In this document: positions 37,213-48,741 of the stretch, in pieces
How the letters are laid out: each line of letters opens with the position of its first letter
Position numbering within the stretch: position 1 is the stretch's first letter
Notes under the pieces: generated by a model
Told to the model about the DNA's origin: nothing
The model's input: only the letters and a program-made list of their open reading frames with translations
Databases searched by the model: none
Made by a program: the position numbers and the translations under genes
Assembly (NCBI GenBank): GCA_021464245.1
Contig: JADCRB010000041.1
Location: 578,444 to 642,443, forward strand
Origin: Carallia brachiata
Taxonomy: Eukaryota; Streptophyta; Magnoliopsida; Malpighiales; Rhizophoraceae
Direction of reading: 5' to 3'
Length of the DNA stretch: 64,000 bases

Positions 37213-38110
37213 CTCTACATCTACACAAATGTATGCCAAACCACTACTCTTCCAATACAATTTGGCAAATCAGTCCCACAATACTTCTCATCTAAATTTC
37301 AAATTGCACATTGCAAAAGCGTCTAGTAATACTAATTTATCCCAAGCCCAAGCCAAGATTCAGTCTGAAAGCTGAAGTAACTTTACTCTTCTGCTGTGAA
37401 CGGCAAATTCTTCAAGAAATTGCATAAACATACAAAAACCAATTCAAAGAGCCGCAAAAGCAATGTTCTTTGACTTCTTGAATGAAAAAAAAAAAAGTAC
37501 ACCCAGATCAGCCAAGCACGAACAGACTAAATCCCCAAAAAAATTCACAACAATGAGATTAGCCAACACAATTGGACTCCTAAAACAAGATTTTCTTGGA
37601 CCAAAAATACGAACTTTACACCCAAGACTTCAGATGGGCAAATGCAGCAATACTCAGACCACCAAAAGGCGACAAAAAAAAAAAGCCAAAAGCCAAAAAG
37701 CTCAAGAATGTCTTACCAATCTCTCCCTATGGGGTTCCAAGATTTTAGTAACTTTATGCCGTTTCACGAGTTGGAATGTTGGAATCTGGTGTGCTTAAGT
37801 TTAACAAGAAAAGGTCTTTTCTTGCAAAGAAAATTGGGAGAAAGGAGGCGTTTTTGTCCATAAAATATCCAATGAAACGTGGGGGCGACTTTGGGACAGC
37901 ACATCCATTCTGGTCGTAATTGGACATGATGTTAGAAACAGAGCAGAGTGTAGAGAGAGAGAGACAGAGAGTGGGTGGTAGAAGTGGCGTTTTAAAGCCA
38001 TTTTGCCCATTCAAATAATTCTACCGTGTTCCGAAGTTGGATGGCATCACTGTATCTTATTCTTGGGCTTAGCTGTTATTTTGCTTGTCCTTTTTGCGGT
38101 CTCCCCACAC
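37213..38110. other. Upstream region of the PERK gene
   Basis: No other gene is supported. The open frames at 37,463-38,014 overlap on both strands and have no recognisable content. An AG-rich stretch lies at 37,950-37,971. Confidence 0.5.
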
Positions 38111-38610
38111 CGGGATAAGTATTTTTTTATTTTAAATTTTTAAATTTTTTTAGGTTTAAATTTTAAATTTTTTTAATATTTTATTTGAGTTCTAAATTTT
38201 TTAATTTTTTATTATATCAGTCCTTTAAATTACGAAAAGTAGTCAATATATTAATAAATAAATTTAATTTAATAAAAATCATTTAAAAAAATTTAAATAC
38301 ATGAGTTAAATATTTTTTTTCATCAACAAAATATGCATATTAAATATTTTTTAATCAACAAATATACGAATTAAATAGGTAACATGCATATTTTTTTATA
38401 GAAAATACATTCAATTCATATATTTAATCTTTTTTAAATAATTTTTTGTAAAATTAAAATTATTTTTTAATAGATTGATCACTTTTGTTAAACAGAGGGA
38501 CTGATTTGGTAGAAAATCAAAAAGTTTAGAACTCAAATGAAATATCAAAAAGATTTAAAATTCAAACGTAAAAAAATCTAAAAGTTTAGGACTAAGAAAA
38601 TACTTATCCC
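38111..38610. mobile_element. Mutator-type MITE with long inverted repeats, 500 bp
   Basis: The left end is GGGATAAGTATTTTTTTA and the right end, reverse-complemented, is GGGATAAGTATTTTCTTA. The inverted match runs inward for about 130-150 bases, through TTTGAGTTCTAAA and ATCAGTCC. The flanks repeat CTCCCCACAC (38,101-38,110) and CTCCCCACCC (38,611-38,620), a 10-bp duplication with one mismatch. The outer nine bases GGGATAAGT are the same as those of the MULE at 1,190-6,579. No coding capacity. Confidence 0.82.
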
Positions 38611-38689
38611 CTCCCCACCCACCCCGGGCCAACATGGCATTTTCTGCCTTTTTTTTTTCTTTTTTGTCTCTTGGAGCCCCTTTTTTTTT

Positions 38690-39190
38690 AAATAAAAATA
38701 GCAATGACATTAGCCAAATAGATATTACAGCAAGTGAGAAGATGGAAAGGTAGAAATTTACACTGACAAATCATCTTGCCCAATACATTCATTTGGTGAA
38801 TAATTAGGCATATGAGCTAGAACATGAGCTAATGTATTAGTTTCTCTTTGATCATGCTAGATACGAAAGTCCCAAAAAGATTGAGAACAGAGTCGAAAAT
38901 CTACTGTCAACACGTGAACAAAAAGATGTCACTGAATATTAGACTCTGAACAACAAAAATAGCAGCAAAACAATTAGATTCCACAATAATGCAATTCAGC
39001 TAAAGTGAATTAGCCAATTGCACCCCAATTCGGAGGGCCATTAATTCAAGAATCTCCACTCAAAAGACATCGGAGAAAAATTGTGACAATGCAAAGATGA
39101 ACGCGCCATTGTGATCCCCAGTAGCAACACCGGCCCGGCCAACCCAGGAAGGGAGCCGAATATTATTTAAAGGATGATTGCATTGTACGA
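38690..39190 (-). pseudogene. RNase H-like remnant of a LINE or related reverse-transcriptase gene
   Basis: Minus-strand translation in mixed frames gives the order of the plant RVT_3/RNase H domain: LPSWVGRAG, then VEILELMALRIGVQLA, then CIIVESNCFAAI, then RETNTLAHVLAH. Stops and frame changes interrupt it. On that strand it ends in an A run (minus strand of 38,681-38,690), which fits a LINE 3' tail. No reverse transcriptase part was found upstream, so it is a 5'-truncated fragment. Confidence 0.6.
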
Positions 39191-41424
39191 AATTCCTTAT
39201 ATGGGAACAAATTTCTGCCATCTAATGTGGGGTGACTTATTTGAAATCATACGTTTTTTATGTTTTAATTTTCCGTTTGGATCATGACAACAAAAGCTTA
39301 TGCGAATCACTTAAACTTTTGCACGTGTAATAATAATTCAATAATTTAAGGCGAAAAGGGACAAAGCAAGAACTGTGGTATTTTAATTTAATTTTAGAAT
39401 ATTTTAGTGAGTAAAACTTTATTGAAACTTATGTAGGTATAAATTAATATAAATATCGAATAAAAAAATAAAATATTAAATATTATTAAAAAAACTAAAT
39501 ACTTACTTATATCCCCTTGAAAATGAGCAATGTTCTTTAATTTTGGTAACGATGCTGGTGTCGTGTGCAAGGACAGGAAGGAATTGTAGAGAATCATAGA
39601 CTCTTAGACAGACAGACAATGCAGTTGGCAATGATTTACTACGAAAATCAAAATTAATTAAAACGGTAATGCTATATGGCAAGATTTGTGATCAAATAAT
39701 GTGCATAATATAAATAATTAATATATTTTTTTGCCAAACTGTAATAATAAAATGTAAAATAAAAAAATATTATTAATTTTTATTTATAATTTTTTATTAC
39801 AATTATATAGAATACTCCGTTAATTGTAATATAAATACTATTTAACTATAAATTCGTCTGATCATGTAGAAGGATCCTAATTAAAATTACCAAAAAGATC
39901 ATAAGTCAACGCACGCGCTAATGTGACTCAGAACAAAAAAATGGCACACACGCTAATGACTACATTAGGATTCACTTCCTAAAGAATGGTAAATTTTAGT
40001 CGTAAGTAACTACTCTGCATATATGACTATATGAGTATGTAAATGAGGTTTTCTAATATTAAAAATTAATTTATAAATTTCCCACGTCCGTTTGTGACTG
40101 TGAGAGGTCTTAGCTGGAGAAAAGTTACATTAACAAATAAAAAAACGTTGCATATAAATGTACACTAAACAGCATGGGGTCACTTTATCCAAATTTGTTG
40201 TGCACGATACGGGTCCATGAAATAAAATTCGTAAAAAACAATTGCTGGCAATAGTATTGTGTATTGTGTGTCTGTGTTATCCTGATTTGTTTTGTCATTT
40301 TAACTTTGTTGCTTATGGCTGGAGGGCCTTCAGCGGGAAGATTTACTTGGTGGGTTTCTTAATGCCTCCGAAAAGGACAATCTCGACAAACCAACAAAAG
40401 GCTCGTTGAGCTAAGGATGGAAACTGACGTTTCTTGCTTGGAGTTTCAAGCCAAGCTAAGTGTCCATGTCCCTGCCCCAACAGAGAATCTTTTGGTTTGT
40501 ATTCTGATTGTCACATATAATATAATTTTTTGAAAATATAGACTGGTCTTATGAGTAAGTTGCGTTTTTACTTAAATGATCTATAAGTTCTTAATATCAT
40601 AAAAAAAAACAATTTAGTATATAAGACTCATATTTGTGTGAGATGTAGAAAAGAGTTAATCAACACAGTCTAATAAAGAAATTGTTATCAAAATTCAAAC
40701 TTATAACCACCAAGTTGAAATAAAGCGGGCAGCTTTATCCAGGCTGCAACAGCAGCAACAATTAACCAAAACCCATAGGACGGGGAAGAACTTGCACAGG
40801 CTGCTGCCCTATGGCCACGGGAGAAAAAAAGACCGCCAGAGAACATTGGATAAGTTGATGAAAACTTTGTAGACGTTGCAGTGAGCTCATTATTTCGTGC
40901 ACGCTTGATCATAATATGTCCCTTGATAAGCCCAAAGGTATATCCATTTGGTAAATCTGTTACCAAGAGCTAGAAATTTTGGAAGGAAACTGACATACCA
41001 GGCCGGGACAATGGTAAAGATGGAAGAGGAGTAAATTTAACTACTTTGACTTCAGTGAAGAATGAAGTTAGGAGACGAAGCATTCATAAAAATGGTACTT
41101 TAGCATGTAGTGATGGCTTGCTCATTCAGAATGAAATATAAGAAAAATTAGTGAACCAGAAACAAGATACAGAAAGATTAGCTTAAAATAGATAATTCCT
41201 CGACATCGATAAAAGACAGCAATTGAAAATTAGTAAGGAGCTCTGGATGGAGGAGATATCAAGCCAAAATGAATCCACAATGAATATTCAAATAGAGGAT
41301 GGAAGTACCAAACATAAAAAGGCAAAACAACTATCACACATATGCTCTTATACTGAAATAGGTCGCACTTAAGAAAGGAAAGAAGGGGTAAAAAAAGGGA
41401 TTCATGTCTCAGGGGCAAACATTG
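39191..41424. other. Gene-free spacer
   Basis: AT-rich with no recognised gene. A 92-codon minus-strand frame at 40,966-40,688 (ends in LFQLGGYKFEF) has no family I know and no splice partners, so I leave it out. The right part should contain the 3' flank of the GH81 gene. Confidence 0.45.
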
Positions 41425-41550
41425 GTGCGTTTGGTATATGATATAAAGTAAGATAGTATAAAATAAATTAATCTTATCCCGTTATATTTTATTTAGTATA
41501 CAACTAGTGTATCCTATACTATATTATTTTATACCATGCACCAAACGCAC
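41425..41550. mobile_element. Short MITE-like inverted repeat, 126 bp
   Basis: The left end GTGCGTTTGGTATATGATA pairs with the right end TACCATGCACCAAACGCAC; further inward, AAGATAGTATAAAATAA pairs with TATACTATATTATTTTAT. I could not see a clean target duplication, so the superfamily is unassigned. It lies 40 bases beyond the GH81 stop codon, in its 3' UTR or flank. Confidence 0.65.
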
Positions 41551-41590
41551 TCGAATCATGTCTTACTCAAGCATATCTTATCTAGCACTA

Positions 41591-43861
41591 TCAGAGACAA
41601 TAATGGCCAAACCAACAGAATTTCCCTCCACCTTCACAGTGTTCTTCCATTTCATCAGCTCTGCTGTGAATCCACCATAATAGATTGGTGAGCGAGTTAC
41701 CGTCATCATAACCACTCAACTTTCCAATTTTCTCTAAAGCGCTTTCCTTATCATAAATCGCTTCCAAAGCATGCACAAACCCTTTCCAACCTTCTCCAAC
41801 ACCTTCTCTTTGTAAAGCTGGCAATGTCCAATTCACAAGTTCTCTAGCAAAGCCATCAGAGAACAAATGCTCGGTGATAGGCAATATCGGTAACAGCTGA
41901 ATTCCAAGCCTACATTCTCTCCAATCAGGAGGCGCAAACCAAAGCCCGCTGTCCCTCTTATTAGACCACAGAACACCAACCACCCTATTCTCTCTAGTGA
42001 AATCTTCCTCGTATATATTACCACACTCTCTCACATGCCACCACATTTGTGCTGCTTGAATCTCCATTGCAGCAAGCATGGATCCAATGGCAACCAGGTG
42101 AGTATCTCCGTAGGCTAAACCCATCAAAGCCGCCGAATAGTAAGCATTCACAGCTTCACTTGTGCTCTCCTGGTTCCTCCCATCAGCAAATTCAGTTAGT
42201 CCTCCAGCCCAGGAGTGCAACTTATACAAATCAAAACACCTCAGCCGTGGATAATTTGAATCCGATCGCTTGCTCAAGTTCATAAAATCAGCCATTAGAG
42301 TATAAGCTTGTGGCCTGTACCTCCTTCCCCATGCTGGATCAATCTTTGCAAGAACTGCAATTGCGTAAAGAAAATAACCCAGATGATAATGGTGATCATT
42401 ATAGACTCCAAATCCAAAATCCGCACCAGAATCTGTCGACCCTTGTTTGGTTACAATCCCACCCCACTTATGGTCATACAAAAAACCATTACCACCAAAT
42501 GTCCCCTCCAACCATGGTTCAATTGTATCCTTCAGAAACTTCCTTATCGCAGGAATCACATCAGAAAAACACACCTCCTCAGCTATCAAAGCCAGCCTTG
42601 CTGCCCTGGCAATCAATTTCCCATAAAAATAAGACGATGTTGTAGATATAGCTGAAGGGTTCAAATCAGCAACATCCTTGCAAAGTGCAGAAACAATTTC
42701 TGCATACGATTCCTCTTTGATACCCTTAATGGAATGCCAGGTTACAGAAATAGGGTCTAGTTTCAATAACCACGAATCTCCAACAATACCAACAAGCTCA
42801 CCATCAACACTTTTGTACTTAAAATCATCCAAGACAATAATATCACAATCATCACCAGACAAAAGTTTGATATGCAGAGGATGTGCAAGCATAAGCAAAT
42901 CACCCCACCCTTTCTTTTCCCATTTATACTCCAAACAAAACGGTTTAGTGAAAGCTGCATCACCTGATACTGGATAGCAAGAACTGAACCGATCAAGAAT
43001 TTCTTCGCAATTCGGATCGGAATCTGGTAGCACGGCGATCCTGATCACGCCTGAAAACCCACCAGAAGTAATCAAATTAAGGCTGTGACTCAAATTTATC
43101 GGCGAAGACGAATATATAAGCCATGTCTGATTGTTGTTAAGCTTAATGGTGTACTTGGTGAGTGAGTAATTTGCAGAGAACGAGAGAATGGCGTGGATTG
43201 TTGATATGGAAATTGCAGTCTTTCCGGTAACAGAACAAGTCAAGAAAGGGCTGCCTCTGACGAGGAAGAAGCGCAAGTTTGAAAAGGGCAAATCCAAAGT
43301 GAGGCTAAGTTCACTATAGGAGGAAATTATATGGCTTTTTTGAGGATCTGGGGTGGTTTCGTTTGATGCAGAGATGGTGAGATCAGCGACAAAAATCTGA
43401 TACACGAAAGAAGAGTTGTGGAAGAGAGATGGGTAGGAGACAGAAATGGAAGAGTTGGAGGATTTTATGAGATATGGGTGGATGTATTCGGGCTGATCGC
43501 CATTTTTGAGAGTAAAGTTTTGGAAGAAGGAGTTTGTAGGCAATGGGGAGGAGAGGAGAGAAGGCGAGAAGAAACGGGAAGGGTCAGGCAGGACTGTGGA
43601 TTGCGCTCTGGGGAAGAGGAATGGAAAATTTGGTGGTGGCTTTTGAGGAGCCATTGCTGGAGCTGGAGGCAGTGAGAGTGGTGGTGGCTGTTGCGGTGGT
43701 GGTGGTGGTGGTGGCGATGGCGGCGATGGCGATGGTGATAGTGATGGTGGTGATAAGGGCGGACTTGGAGAGGGAGGTTTATAAGGTGGAATTGGTCGCC
43801 GGCGTTTTTTGAAGGACTTAGTTACTAAGATTTTGACTCTTCTCCTGAGTTTTCTCAACAT
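41591..43861 (-). CDS. Glycoside hydrolase family 81 endo-beta-1,3-glucanase
   Basis: An intact, intronless frame of 756 residues. GH81 enzymes cleave beta-1,3-glucan (callose or fungal glucan) by inversion. The N-terminus is strongly basic (MLRKLRRRVKILVTKSFKKR), then about 50 residues rich in Pro and Ser, then the N-terminal beta-sandwich (from PFLFPRAQSTVLPDP, including PLPTNSFFQNF). The catalytic (alpha/alpha)6 part has YNDHHYHLGYF (acid Asp, about residue 485), LHSWAGGLTEFADGRNQES and STSEAVNAYY (base Glu, about 562). The C-terminus is CEGGGKFCWFGHYCL. There is no classical signal peptide: the first 20 residues are too charged, so its route to the wall is unclear. It runs divergently from the coiled-coil gene at 45,115. 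Confidence 0.95.
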   Translation of the reverse strand: MLRKLRRRVKILVTKSFKKRRRPIPPYKPPSPSPPLSPPSLSPSPSPPSPPPPPPPQQPPPLSLPPAPAMAPQKPPPNFPFLFPRAQSTVLPDPSRFFSPSLLSSPLPTNSFFQNFTLKNGDQPEYIHPYLIKSSNSSISVSYPSLFHNSSFVYQIFVADLTISASNETTPDPQKSHIISSYSELSLTLDLPFSNLRFFLVRGSPFLTCSVTGKTAISISTIHAILSFSANYSLTKYTIKLNNNQTWLIYSSSPINLSHSLNLITSGGFSGVIRIAVLPDSDPNCEEILDRFSSCYPVSGDAAFTKPFCLEYKWEKKGWGDLLMLAHPLHIKLLSGDDCDIIVLDDFKYKSVDGELVGIVGDSWLLKLDPISVTWHSIKGIKEESYAEIVSALCKDVADLNPSAISTTSSYFYGKLIARAARLALIAEEVCFSDVIPAIRKFLKDTIEPWLEGTFGGNGFLYDHKWGGIVTKQGSTDSGADFGFGVYNDHHYHLGYFLYAIAVLAKIDPAWGRRYRPQAYTLMADFMNLSKRSDSNYPRLRCFDLYKLHSWAGGLTEFADGRNQESTSEAVNAYYSAALMGLAYGDTHLVAIGSMLAAMEIQAAQMWWHVRECGNIYEEDFTRENRVVGVLWSNKRDSGLWFAPPDWRECRLGIQLLPILPITEHLFSDGFARELVNWTLPALQREGVGEGWKGFVHALEAIYDKESALEKIGKLSGYDDGNSLTNLLWWIHSRADEMEEHCEGGGKFCWFGHYCL

Positions 43862-45114
43862 TTCTGCAGTGGGGTTTGGTCCAATTTATTAACTTGCCAA
43901 TAGATGAGATCGAAGAGACAAAAATAAAAATAATAAAATAATTTAATGATTAGTTGGGATTTGATGTATAGAAAGAGAGAGGAAATGGGGCAGATTGACT
44001 TCTTTTGTTTGATCAGAGTTTTTTTTTTTTTTTTTTGAGAATGTGGTTGGAATGTGGCTGCTTTTGGGACTTAGCGTAGCCGCGTAGGGGGTTGGTTCTT
44101 CAAGAAAATTGGAATGGAGAAAAACAGAAGGAGAAGAGGAAGGTTAACTGCATTGGAAGGGAAGTTGAAGCAGATGGGTTGTAAATATTTGCATTGCAGG
44201 AATCTGAATGAGTGAAGGGGTGGAAAACCTTCAGGTTTTGTCTTTTTGGTCCTTTTGCAATGCTTAGGAGCAAAGAAAGCCAACCAAATAGAATAGAACA
44301 TTTCAATTGCATCTTTCAATTATTGGATTCACATAGAGATGAACTTGGAGTGCAACTACGTAGTTTCAAGGTCCCTTTTGGTATCTTACCATGTCATATG
44401 ACGATGACAAAATGTGTAAGACCCAAAAAAAAAAAAGAAATATGTCAAAAAAAAAAAAAAAAGAAAGGGAATTTTTTATGCCTCTTAAAAACTAAAACAT
44501 AGAATAAAAATTCTAACAAAGTGTCTCAACCAAGTATGGGACAAGAAAGGAAATTTCTAGTTAATCTTCAAGAAAAAAATTATATAGACATCATATTTAA
44601 ACACAAAATGATAATACAAATCTATTATCTGAATTTTAATCGTTGGTTAAATGGTGTATTCAGTATAACTAACAGTTCAAATTTAAATAATAAATCTATC
44701 TTATTATATTACATCTAATTTTTATATGTATATAATAAGACTCTAATGTTAATTATGCCATTTAAACGAGTACTACACTTTACTTAAAAAAAAAAAAAAA
44801 AGCAAAGGACTACACTGCTGCAATAGAAGCGTTCAAGTCACCGCTCAATGTGAGCCTAATAAACTCGATCCAAACCAAATTTTCAAATCATTAAAAACAG
44901 ATCGCACCATGGAGGAATGGTGGATGGTGATTGAGAAAACCGCAGCAGGCCTATAAAAAAGGCCAATTGGCCCAACGGGCCTTCTAATCGACCAAAAAAG
45001 GACCAATTTAAAACAGAACCACAAAACAAGGCATACCGAAATCCGAGCCCACGGGGAATAATCGGAGATTCACGGTTCACACGAACAGGAGTTTCATAGA
45101 TCGAAGAAAAACCG
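43862..45114. other. Shared upstream region of two divergent genes
   Basis: 1.25 kb between the GH81 start (minus) and the coiled-coil gene start (plus). A and T runs, no coding signal. Both promoters must lie here. Confidence 0.55.
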
Positions 45115-48049
45115 ATGGCGGGGCTGCTGGCGTGGGCGGCGGATGTGGTGGGGGGACACGGCGGAGGCCAGAGCAGCAACGAGGAAGACAACATTCCAAT
45201 TGCCTTCACCGAGGAGCAACACAAGTACGTGCAAGAACTTGACCGGAAGGCCGCCTCTCTGAGCCGTTCGATCCAAGATCTACGGCTGAGATTGCCTCCT
45301 CCCGACATCTCTCAACGTCTCCCTCATATTCTGGCCCACTCCATCGCCTCCAACGCCGCCTTAACTCTACAGTTGAACGCTCACTCTGCTACCAAAGAGC
45401 AGGTGATGCATAAAGTTGTGATCTTTACACGCCATTCTCTTCTGGGTATATATATATAGGACTACTAATTTTATCATCTGGGTCTCGGGCTTTTTGGGAG
45501 CGGTTGCTGAAATTTATTGAGTTTTGCCATCTGGGATTTTGAATTATTGGTTCTTCTGCTAATCAATGTGTTAGCTTTATCATTTTCTAATCCTCAACAC
45601 AGATTTGGCTGCTTGTGTAATTTTGGTTGATGGATTTGTGTTTAAAAGTTTTTGGACAGTTCTTTTTGCTTAGTCTATCTGTGTTAAAGACATGCTTTTT
45701 CCAACCTAATTGAAACTTGTGACGGCTTTGGGGTATGATCCTTCTATATTGTAATGCGTGGTAGTTCTATGTTTAAGATATTAATCATGTTTAGTCGTTA
45801 TTTAGGCTTTTGCCGTCCCATTTATGTGGTTATTTTTGAGATTTGGATACTCTGTACATTATTTCATGGATTGGAGAGCAATTGAAATTGGCCACTAATG
45901 AACCAAACTGGAATAAGGTTTGGAATCTGCCAATATTAGGCTTTGAGAAAGAATTTCTTTTTCCCCTAATGCCCATAATAGTTGGTTTTTTTTTTTTTTT
46001 TTTGAGCTGCACGAATATTGAGGAGATTAGTTCACCTATGCACTTGTATTTGCCAACTTCAATAAGCAAAGGGCTTTGTTGCTTTTGATAAATTCCTCTT
46101 CTCTTTATTTATTAGACAAAATCAGCATAATGTTGCAGTTAAAAGAAAATTTTCAAGATTATTTTCCTTTTCTTTTCCTACGTTTTAAGTCAATAATTGA
46201 ATTGCTTGATTATAAATAGTTGTTTTGCTGCTTAATTTTTTCATGTTTGTTCCAAACGTTTGTGATTTGTTCACAGCTAAACTGCTCAACTATCTTATGG
46301 TGTAAATGGATGATCACTACTTTATTAGATAATTCCCTTGTGCACTTACTAGCAATTTGTACTGATCATTATGGCCAGGCTCAATTGAGAGAGGTAACGC
46401 TGCAGGAAGAAAATGCTGCTTATGAAAAAGCTATATCAAATTGTGAGAACAAAATACAGGAGAAGGTGCAGGAAGCAGATTCACTTCAGAGGAAATTACA
46501 GGTCAGGCTTTAATATAACATTGCCTGTGTACTGCTCTGCTAAGCAATTGCCAGTACTTTTCTATCAATGCTTCATATGATGCTTAGAGTTCTTGTAGGA
46601 TGTCTCTAAAGCACCCCTCTTTTGTGACATAATTTCAAATTTTCATGCACATTCGTGAGCATGCATTTTTAGTAGAGGAACTTTTCGGTTGCATTTTACT
46701 CACATGACACCTCATAAAATGTACAAGCTGATTTGTTAGTTGCAATGAATTTGTTGGGCCTTTTCTTCATTTTTTTTTAATTATATAGGGAATGGAGGAG
46801 ATGGAGAAAAGTATGAGAGAGGAGCTGGAAAATGTAGCATCTGCCTTGAATACCAATCATTTTGAAAAATCTGCTGAATTAGTTGTACCTGAGTCAACAA
46901 TTGAAGTGGAACCAGATATAGAAGCTGCAAAATCTGCCATATTGGAGAAGATAGAGAGCAAGAAAAAGGAACTGGTACAATGGGCCCTTTCTGTTGAAAC
47001 GATTAAATTGTTTCCTCCTAACTAGAATTATTTTTCAAGATAGTGGGATATCTGAGCTGAAAACATCTTTTATCCTCTCAGATTTCAATGGAAGAAATTG
47101 TTCGAGAATTGGAGAAAAAATGGGCAGAAGTTCAGGAAAATGGATTAAAGCAGCCAACCCCAGGTATCCAATATCGTGTACTTTAATTGTTATTGCATGG
47201 TTAAACCAAGATCGAAGGAGATTTAATTTTCTTGTTTGCATAAAAAAATGAAAACTTGAGGTTGATATCAAGGTATATGGGATTTACAAGTAATATAACA
47301 TAAGAGCAAGCAAAAGGTGAAAATAACCTGTCTTTATAGAGAGCATTTAGTCCTGTTCCTTTTGCCGTATGGGTTTCTTGGAGATGGCATTTTATTTAGA
47401 ATGAGCCCACACTGATGCCGAACAGACTGAAAACTCCTCCATGGAGTTTCATTCATGTGCAATAACTAATTTGGTAACTTCATTGGGTAGAGATGAAACC
47501 TTTCATACTTTGTTTATAATTTGTAGAGATGATAGGATTTTCTTATACTGAATTAGCACCTACATTTTTGACGTGAAACTATTCATGTGGTGCAGCTCAA
47601 AGAGTGAAGATGCTTGATAAACAGCTTCATAGTCTTATTGAGCAACTAGCAATGAAACAGGTTATTTTATGTTTCTTAGCACTCTGTATCATTGTTATGG
47701 CTTTTATACCTTGTAGTCAAATGCTGATTCTTATGATGTCTTGGTGCTTTAGGCACAAGCAGAAGGCTTGGTCAGCGAAATACATTTGAAAGAGATGGAG
47801 CTAGATAGGCTAAATGGGTTGTGGAAGAGGCTCGAAAGTAGTAATCTAGAGACTACTACTGCCAGGAATCGTTTTGGAAGAAGCACTTCTGATAGGAGAT
47901 CTGCTTCTTCTGACAATATCGTTGACAAGCTTCCTTATTCCTTTGGTGGTCGAACTGAGCACCAGCAAAGGCTCATGTTACTAAGGTCGGCTTTTGTGCT
48001 CTACATTTTACTATTGCACATATTGGTGTTCATTAAAATTTCATTTTGA
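45115..48049 (+). CDS. Coiled-coil protein with C-terminal membrane anchor
   Basis: Six exons: 45,115-45,402, 46,379-46,501, 46,789-46,974, 47,082-47,163, 47,596-47,660, 47,753-48,049. All introns are GT-AG, and 1,041 bases give 346 residues in frame. The start is MAGLLAWAADVVGG. From about residue 95 to 270 the protein is rich in Glu, Lys, Gln and Leu with heptad-like spacing (QLREVTLQEENAAYEKAI, EEIVRELEKKWAEV), so it should form coiled coil. The last 20 residues or so are hydrophobic (SAFVLYILLLHILVFIKISF), the form of a tail-anchored membrane protein facing the cytosol. I do not know its function. By gene order it would match the Arabidopsis gene between GH81 and TBL19/21, which I recall as annotated golgin-like. 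It converges with the TBL gene. Confidence 0.82.
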
Positions 48050-48741
48050 CTGGCATCTGGAAGTATGGTCATGTATTTTCTCCTCTTTTTTGACATATTC
48101 TCAGCTTGTAACATTTTCACTGTAGAAACTTTATAATTTTTCTTAGAAAGAATTATATGTTTCCCATGATGTATTAAACTCTTGGTTGTACGAAATATTC
48201 TTTTGCAAATTCAAGGAAGAATCATTTACCATGTTTTCTTAAGCTTTTGATTGTGGTAATACTGCCATGGGTTGTTTAACATGCTCAAAATTTTGTGGAT
48301 AGTCAGCAACTTTCATCACGAGTACGATCATTTCTGTTCTTTCGGGGTGACTTCCTCAATAACAGAGGAAAACTTGGGCCGAAAATTCATCGGTTTCTGT
48401 AATTGGCCTTAGATTGGTGAAATGCATAATAAAAGGAAATTGAATTGAATTCCCTTTGTAGTTCACTCCTCTGCCATTTTCTGTCTCTCCAACAAGAGTT
48501 GGTCAAACCTCACTATCTAAGCTTAGCTCTGGACTATCAAGGGGACGTCTTAGTTGTTTCTTTCCTTCTTTCGCCCATTCCTTTTCTTTTTTCTTCTCTT
48601 GGTCCATCATTTTCTTTTTCATTCATAAAAGAATTGAAGTTTGAATTTCAATCCCCTTAATTATTTTTTAAAATGGATAACAATGCATAATTAAGAATCT
48701 AAGAAGTGATACAACGATAGTCGCTATGAACAGTATTGCTT
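48050..48741. other. Convergent intergenic region
   Basis: It lies between the 3' ends of the coiled-coil gene and the TBL gene. No coding signal; it should contain both 3' UTRs. Confidence 0.5.

Noticed and set aside
40688..40966. 92-codon frame on the minus strand
   Set aside because: No known family, no splice partner and no clear promoter. It may be chance or an exon of an unrecognised transcript.
43418..43812. Open frames on the plus strand opposite the GH81 N-terminus
   Set aside because: They are antisense shadows of the intact GH81 frame and have no domain.
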